Of a stretch of 64,000 bases of DNA, positions 56,996-64,000 are shown in pieces. The stretch covers positions 101,567-165,566 of the forward strand of contig QANZ01004029.1 in assembly GCA_003254925.1 (NCBI GenBank), given 5' to 3'. The notes beneath the pieces were generated by a model. It was not told where the DNA came from. It was given only the letters and a program-made list of their open reading frames with translations, and made no database searches. How positions within the stretch are numbered: position 1 is the first letter of the stretch; the number at the start of each line of letters is the position of its first letter. The DNA is from Chamaecrista fasciculata. Lineage: Eukaryota; Streptophyta; Magnoliopsida; Fabales; Fabaceae. The translations under genes were made by a program, and so were the position numbers.

Positions 56996-58270
56996 TGTGA
57001 GATCCCAAAGTTTAGAATTTAGTTTTGGTGGGTTTAGAAGTATAATTAGAGTGTTTTAGATTTTTAGATGGATTTTCAGTCTACTTTTAAGCCAGTATTA
57101 AGAGTTTAAGCTTAGAAATTTTAGGAATAAGAAAACTCGGTATTTTAGAACAATAGATGTTAAATTTGAAATATATGCATTTTCGGAGCTTTGAAGATTC
57201 AACTCTTACATTTTAAATAAAAGATTATAGTTCCAAGATTCTCCGTAATTCTAAAGAAAGCCTTTTAGTTTGAGAAACTATCAAAATCACCCCTAGAGAC
57301 CAAATTGCAACTTTAAAGTTTATATATGATAACGAAATTTCAAAATAGTCTTTCTAAATTCAAATTGATGACATATAGCTCATTACTATCTTCCATTTAG
57401 CTCACCCAAACCAACAATTTTAAGGAAACTCAAAGATTTTATCAAAATCCCCAATTCAAGTTTACCCTAAACCCTATTGGGTTTGAAACTCAATATAAAT
57501 GAAGCAAACTGAAATCATAGTTTTAGAATGTAGAAATGCATCACAAGTGAGTATAAATGTTGCAGAAATTTGTATCAATACATGACAAATTTGGTTTGGG
57601 ATGAAATGATCAATAGATAGTAAAAGAGAGAGGAACTCACAAAGAAGGAAGGATGAAGAGAGAAGCGGCGGTGCTCCGTCGTGGGGGAGGCTGCCGGCGT
57701 CGACTCCGACGTCAGGTGGCCGGAGCGACACGGTCTGGCCAAGCTACAACAATGGCCGACTGTGGGTCGTGGTGGGAGGAGGGAGAGAGACGATGGAAGG
57801 CTCAAATTAGGCATGTGAGGAGTGTGGGTATCGAAGGTGCTAATATAATTGTCCTTGGGGTCATTCTAAAATTTTCAAAAGCTGAGGTGGAGGAAAATCA
57901 ATTATGACATAGTGGGTTAAGGCTAAAAGTACTATTTTACCCCATAAAAACATATTTCTTTCAAAACAGTTCCGGAAAGCATGAAATTTTAAAAATAGAA
58001 GTTTTCAACAAATTTTATATTGTTGGATTGGTTGCTAAGAGTAGGTTTCAAAAAAAAAAAATATTTTTGAAAATTCTATCTCTATCTTTTACCATTTCTT
58101 ACTCGAAAGTATTTTATTACAGTGCAGAATAATAGTCAGATAAAAGTTTAAGCTTTGATTGCTCCCAAAATTTAACCACATGCTCGTAGTGACTTCTAGA
58201 TTCACTATATAATTTGAGGTTAGACAAGCTACTAAGTTTAATACTTCTTATAATTTATTGGGGTATCACA
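56996..58270. other. Possible solo LTR (chromovirus-like)
   Basis: Begins TGTGAGATCCCAAAG and ends GGGGTATCACA, that is TG...CA with a short TGTGA/TCACA inverted end, and its composition is LTR-like. Flanking pentamers (ATTAT and CCCCA) do not match, which argues against a simple solo LTR. A G/C-rich patch at about 57650-57820 gives open frames on both strands without recognisable domains. Confidence 0.35.
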
Positions 58271-58869
58271 CCCCAAGACGTCGAAACAAAGGCGCCATGG
58301 GAAGGTACACAAAGCAACAAACAACAAAAGGAAATAATGACGAAAAAAAATGCCAAAAAGACCAAAATGCTGAGACGAAGACGCCACATGAACCCAAAAG
58401 AAATAAAACTTGGGAATCTCAAGGGACAGGATGCATCAAATCCCGTAGGAAGAGTGCCATTGGACCAAGCAAAAAAGCGAGACTCCACTGGTGGGGACAA
58501 AAATGCTCTTTATGGAGGGACTAGTAATAACAGTCCCAATAACTCAAGCCCAATACCCAGCCCATCAAACACACAAACAAACCCAAAGTATAATTCATGT
58601 TCGTGAAAGGCGCCTTCCTCCACCAAGGCGTCAACGATCAAAGAGCCTATCCAGGACAAAGAAGCAAAGAATAAAGAGAGACATCATTGCCCTTAATATA
58701 CCCGAATGAACAATGCCTGGAGCCTTAATTATTGAGCAAAGATCCCTCCCAGATAGGGCACCCCGCTCCCTAAAAACACTCCTTTTGTCCCTATATATAA
58801 TAAGCCACCCCTCACACAGGCAAGGTACGGTTACACACTCACTCACTACTCAATTGTCACTCACATACT
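58271..58869. other. Possible gypsy LTR or leader remnant
   Basis: Less AT-rich, with GGCGCC words and a TATA-like CCCTATATATAATAAGCC (about 58790) followed by a CACTCACTCACT leader-like stretch, as in LTR promoter regions. It stops abruptly at the next LTR (58870). The open frame at 58214-58606 is Lys/Arg/Asn-rich with no domain. Confidence 0.3.
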
Positions 58870-61098
58870 TGATGGAGATTGTGCCCTAGGGCCAATCATT
58901 TTATATATATATGTTTTGTTTGAACATATGTTTTTGATTAATTTATAGAGATAAATTATGTTGTTATCATATTATTAGCATGTTTACTACGATAGCGTCC
59001 TTGATTAATTATATGATGATTAATCTAAAACTGTCCCTGGTCGATCATTCACGTGGGAACGTAAATGAACCAAGACCAGCATGACCTCGGTGTATAGAGA
59101 TAGATGCACTAGATGCTTCTCGAGAGTCATGGTGCAATTATGTAAGGGTTACAAGTTGCTGGACCGACCCGGAGAGTCCTGCATGGGTTTAGTCATAAGC
59201 TAGCCTCTCCTGTACACCTGTCACGATAGCCTTAGACCTGAGGTCTTGACTATTCCGGCATTGTAGTTGTCAAACTTTGGCCTAGTCCAACATTACCCGT
59301 AGCAGGGTAGCCATACAGGCTAGGTACGGGTTTGGTTGATTACCGTGCAGAGGAATGTGGTTGACCAAGAAGGGATTTTGTCCCTCATTAAGATGAGAGA
59401 TATTTAACTGGCGCCCTCGATGAGTATGTCCAAGAAAATGCGTGGCCATGCTGGGAAATGGGACTAACTCAGGGAATTGAGAAAGTTATGGGTTGGATTA
59501 TGGATGACATTCCCGTGCCTAATCCATGACCAAAATATCGTGTGACAATAGGGATTATGACAAGGTGGTACTTAGGTTAAGTCGTTAACGTTAAAGCGAT
59601 AACTCACGTGTTTTGGGTAGCCGTGATGGCTTGCTAGAGTCCGCTCACGACTTGTGAGTCATAAGATGGCTTGCTGCCAACTTCACGTGAGGCCTGCTGG
59701 GTCACACATGAGCAGGATCAAGATGCTATTTTGGGACACGAATTAGGGTTAATTCGTGAGTCACTTTGGTGACACAATTTAAGACATAGTTGAATGTCTT
59801 AGGACATTAAATCTTGTCTTAAATAAATATCTATGATTGTGGTATTTGAATTTGTTGGACAAATTTAAATATATATATTAATTGTTAAATAGTTTACAAT
59901 TAAATTCTTGTTTAAAATATTAGGGAATAATAAATTAAATAAGTTTCCTAAACGTTAGGGAATTATTGATTTATTAAATTCACTAATATTGGGGAAACAA
60001 GGAATGAGGGTGGCGCCTCTTTTGGTCTTATTTTAATTAATGAAAATGTTTTGTTAATTAAATAAAGATAACAAGGTTTGAATTTTGAATTCAAAATATC
60101 TTTTTGAAAAGATATAGGATTTGAATTAAAGATATTAAAGTAATATTTTAATTCAATATTGTTAGGAATTAACAAAGTTGGTTATAACTACCTAAGAGTT
60201 TGGGTTGTTATGGAATTCCTCTTGAACTACATGAGGATGGCGCATGGACTTGTTTTTTTGGAGTGCAAGATTTGATCTTGCACTTTAAATTTAAAAGATA
60301 TTTGCAAAATCGAATTTTATGATATAAAATATTAAAGTAATATTTTAATTATAAAATCAATTCCTCATGACTCATTCCAACCAATAGGATTTGAGCAATG
60401 AAGATTTGATTTCAAGATTTGATCTTGAGTCTCAAATTTAAATTGCCTCCTATTGAATTTTGAATTATAATATTAAAGTGTGATATTATAAATCAAAGGT
60501 TCCATGAAATATATTAATTATAGAATTAAGATATTCAATATTTTAGGGATTCACTAATTGGATTAGGATTCCCTAAATTTGGGAATGAGGAAACTATAAA
60601 TAGAGGCCTAGGCGCCTAACACAACACACAACCAATTCTTGGTGAGACTAAGAATTTCGCCTAGTGCCCTGTTGAGAGTAAAAATTCGCCAAGTCCTAAT
60701 ATTGTGAGAGTGAGTCGATTTTCTTCTTGGAGAGAGAGAGTTAGACTTGCACCTGATAATATTAGTACACCCCATTCAATCTTGAGAATCAAGAACGGTT
60801 CTTGATCATTAAAGAATCATAGAAGCAAGATGTCGTATTCACTTGGGAAGAAGTGAAGGAGGCTAGCACCTAGGCATCTGCCAAACTGCTCGTGTGGATC
60901 ACCGGTAGAGGAAGGACACTCGGAGTGGACTTCTCAAATTTGCGAACACGATAAGTCACCGATTGAAATATAGGTAAACGTCTTTACTTTCCTGGTATAA
61001 ATATAATTAGTGGATCCTGGAAGGAATCACAGAGTTACCATATTTAATAAGTTTTTTTTTTATTTTTTCCGCTGCGCTCCCTCTGTGATTTCCCAACA
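58870..61098 (+). repeat. Left LTR of a large-LTR retrotransposon, about 2.2 kb
   Basis: Begins TGATGGAGATTGTGCCC and ends CCCAACA, one base before a primer-binding site. The first about 1.37 kb is repeated, diverged, at 62632-64000. Contains a TATA box at 60595. Confidence 0.85.
60595..60602 (+). promoter_or_regulatory. LTR TATA box
   Basis: CTATAAATAGAGG about 500 bp before the LTR end, in the correct orientation for transcription into the element interior. Confidence 0.5.
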
Positions 61099-62631
61099 AT
61101 GGTATCAGAGCCAGGTTAATTGTATGTTTATACTAGTCTTGTGATATACATGAGATGTATATATGTTGGGTGTTTATAGTTTTTAATTGTATGCTTAAAG
61201 TTTTTGCGAAAATCCACCACATGTTTTTCGAACCTAATCTAAAAGATTGGTGCAAGTTTATGTATTTGATACATAGGAAATCAATTGGATTGATTTAAAG
61301 AATTTTCTTGAATTTTGGGTCTTGGTCGAACCCTATATGTATTATAGTTAAAATCGTTTTAATTATAATATTATAGGGAAGTCAAAAATTTTAAATTTAG
61401 AATTTATTAATTTTGGGCCAATAATTCGAATTCTTGAATTTGATTCCTGAATTTTAATTATTGGTATAGTACCTATTTTCAAGAGGCATGTTAAATTGCA
61501 CAGACTCTAATTGAACCACAATTAAATCGTTTTGTTGTGTTTTTGGTATGATAGCCGTGTATGTTTTAAATATATGAATTGTTTATGTATGGGTGTGGTG
61601 TTGGATATGGCTCTAGGTATTTTTGGTAAACACGGCCTGCGTGTCGTCTCCCTAAATTTCTGGATGTAATTTTTTTTTTCACCTCAATGTAACTGAGGCT
61701 TTCCCAATGTAATCTTATTTTTCTTTTTAGAAAAGTTCTCTCATTGGCTTGAGGGAATTTAGGGTAGATGGGCCATATCTAAACACGATTATATTTGTGC
61801 TTTTAGTATTTTTGTATGTGATGCAATTTGCGCTAGATGTATGTTTTAGGGGTGCGTTTTTAACATGCAACGTTTTATTCTCACGCACAATTACGTATAC
61901 GATACGAGCGTAGGATTTTGTATGAGATACAAAATTCGTGCATGTGTTTTAAATGTATATGATACATGCGGGGAAAACACATGGCACAACTCGTTTAATT
62001 TTAAAATTGGATTTAAAATTGAACCAAAACGGAACAATTTAAAATTAAACCCTTTTAAAATCTTAAGTTTTAATGCCATCAATAAAACAACCCTGTTATT
62101 TTCTTGATCATCATGGGGCGGTGATAGCCTCCGCTGCACGTACCCATTTTTATCTTGAGGAGACACGGGTGAATGGAATTTTCAACGCAATAACTCATTG
62201 AAGTCTTGGTTTGTTGAATGCGGTGATCGCCTCCGTGGCACGTGTTCAATGGGCCTTGATCAAATTTGGTTGGGCTTTTGCCTCGTTGTTTTGAATTTGG
62301 CCATTCACAAGTTTTATTGTGTGACTTAATGGGGTTATCAAATAAGATTTGGACCTCAAGGCACTAGATGGGATAAACATGCCATAATAAGTATCATATG
62401 ATGATACAGTCCCATAAAGATCTAAGAGTCACATGAGATGTGATTGGTAAAGAGTTACCTACCTAAATAACCTAAGGGTGCATGATCGCCTCCGCGACGG
62501 TAAACTTTGGTGAAATATGGGTCTTAGCCACTAATAATAATTTTCTGGGTTTTATAAAATGGTGGATAAATTTTGCTAATTAAACTTTCATATCTTGAAC
62601 TGTAGAAACAAATGGCAAACAATGGTTCAAC
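61099..62631 (+). mobile_element. Short interior of the large-LTR element (probably Copia-derived)
   Basis: Starts with TGGTATCAGAGCC at 61100-61112, complementary to initiator tRNA-Met. About 1.5 kb of leader-like DNA follows with no long open frame. Just before the right LTR, ATGGCAAACAATGGTTCAAC looks like the first codons of a gag gene, cut off directly by the LTR start, with no polypurine tract. So gag and pol are missing. Three copies of a GATNGCCTCCG word occur (about 62123, 62227 and 62485). Confidence 0.65.
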
Positions 62632-64000
62632 TGATGGAGATTATGCCCTAGGGCCAATCATCTTGTAGATATGTTTGGAACATATTAATTAATTTATGGA
62701 GATAAATTAATGGTTATCATATTATTAGCATGTTTACTATGATAACAGTCCGTGATTAATTATGAGATAATAAATCTAAACTGTCCCTGGTCGCTCATTC
62801 AAGTGGGAACATGAAATGAACTAAGACCAGCCTGACCTCGGTGCATAGAGATGCATGCACTAGATGCTGGGACGAGAGTCATGGTGCAATTGTGTAAGGG
62901 GTTACAAATTGTTGGACCGACCCGGAGAGTTCTGCATGGGTTTAGTCATTAGCTAGTCTCTCCTGTACATCTGTCACAATGCCCTTAGACCTGAGGTCTT
63001 GATTATTCCGGCGTTGCAGTTGTCAAACTTTGGCTTAGTCTAACGTTACTCGTAACAGGGTAGCCATAAGGGCTGAGTACGGGTTTGGTTGATTGTCGTG
63101 CTGAGGAATGTAGTTGACCTAGATGGAATTTTGTCCCTCATAGAGATGGGAGATACTTAACTGGGCCCCTCGATGAGTCTGTCCAAGGAATGTGTGGCCA
63201 CACTGGTAATTGGGACTTACTCAAGGAATCGAGAAAGTTGAGGTTTGGATTTTGGATGACCTTCCCATGCCTAATCCATGACCAAAATATCGTAGGACAA
63301 AAAGGGATTATGACAAGGTGGTACTAAGGTTAAGTCGTTACGGGGTTAAACGATAACTCACGTATTTTGGGTAGTCGTGATGGCTTGCTAGAGTCTGCTC
63401 TCGACTTGTAAGTCATGTGGATGACTTGCTGCCAACTTTACGTGGGGCCTGCTGGGTCACACACGAGCAGGAACCAGATGCCAAACTGGGACACGAATTA
63501 GGACGAATTCGTGGGTCACATTAGTGACACCGTTTAAAACATAATTGATTGTATTGGGACATGAAGTCTTGTCTTAAATAAATATCTACAGATATAATAT
63601 TTAGATTTTTGGTAAAAATTTAAATATATATATGATAATTGTTAAATAGATAATTGGATTAGTCTATTTACAATTATATTCCTATTTATAATATTAGGGA
63701 ATTATAAATTGGATAAGGTTCCTAAGAGTTAGGAAATTATTGATTTATTAAATTCACTAATATTGGGAAAAATAGGATGAGGTTGGCGCCTCATACATAT
63801 AAAGGAATTTAATTAATAAAAATGTTTTATTAAATCAAAGTCATGGCTTAAATTTGAAATCAAAAGATTTGATCTAGATTTCAAATGATTGAATTAAAAA
63901 TATTACGGTAATATTTTAATTCAATAACGATAGGGAAATTCGAATTCTAGGGTTAGTTGAATTAAAGATATTAGTGTAATATTTTAATTCAATAATAAAC
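62632..64000 (+). repeat. Right LTR of the large-LTR element, cut by window end
   Basis: Begins TGATGGAGATTATGCCC and follows the left LTR for 1.37 kb with many substitutions and small indels; I estimate about 85-90% identity by eye. It continues beyond the window. Confidence 0.8.

Noticed and set aside
57474-57907. G/C-rich patch with open frames on both strands, considered as a gene 5' end
   Set aside because: No domain, no linked exon and no consistent splice partner; probably part of an LTR-like remnant.
58214-58709. Open frames of 72-130 codons possibly encoding a small basic protein
   Set aside because: Low-complexity Lys/Arg/Asn/Pro composition, overlapping frames on both strands, in LTR-like DNA.

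Overview
The window is nuclear DNA of a flowering plant, most likely a dicot. The evidence is AT-rich intergenic sequence, spliced genes with GT-AG introns, plant-type gene families (a plant lipase class 3 gene, a SABATH methyltransferase) and dense plant transposons. I cannot name the species. There are no prokaryotic features, no rRNA genes and no convincing tRNA gene. One assembly gap of 622 N lies at 33940-34561, and single N bases lie at 25126 and 26187.

Layout. 1-4.8 kb: intergenic, with MITE-like repeats. 5.2-10.7 kb (minus): a complete lipase class 3 gene (664 aa, seven coding exons plus a 5' UTR exon). 12.4-19.6 kb (minus): a complete 20S proteasome alpha-6 gene (246 aa, nine exons). 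Its introns hold three DNA transposons with 9-bp target duplications, including a Pack-MULE carrying a STOP1-like zinc-finger gene fragment. 19.6-33 kb: no host gene, but fold-back elements, a probable SINE, two TRIM retrotransposons and further MULE-type elements. 33.4-38.1 kb: a CACTA-type transposon containing the gap. 39.5-39.9 kb: a small Helitron. 40.2-41.8 kb (plus): a SABATH methyltransferase gene whose first exon is not visible. 44.8-55.9 kb: a nearly complete 11-kb Tat-lineage Ty3/gypsy retrotransposon in minus orientation with LTRs, 5-bp target duplication, PBS, gag, protease, RT, two RNase H domains, integrase and a spliced antisense ORF. 56.9 kb: a 105-bp broken copy of the SABATH exon. 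57-58.9 kb: older LTR-like remnants. 58.9-64 kb: an LTR element with about 2.2-kb LTRs and a very short interior, running off the window.

The three host genes are unrelated in function (lipid hydrolysis, protein turnover, small-molecule methylation); nothing suggests a gene cluster. The most interesting material is in the transposons: the Tat element with convergent spliced sense and antisense genes and a frame-preserving intron inside pol; the Pack-MULE inside the proteasome gene, which places a 0.7-kb inverted repeat in its pre-mRNA; and a shared internal motif linking three otherwise different MULE-like elements. Exon boundaries were derived by hand from splice sites and reading frame; similarity statements are from family knowledge, not from a search.
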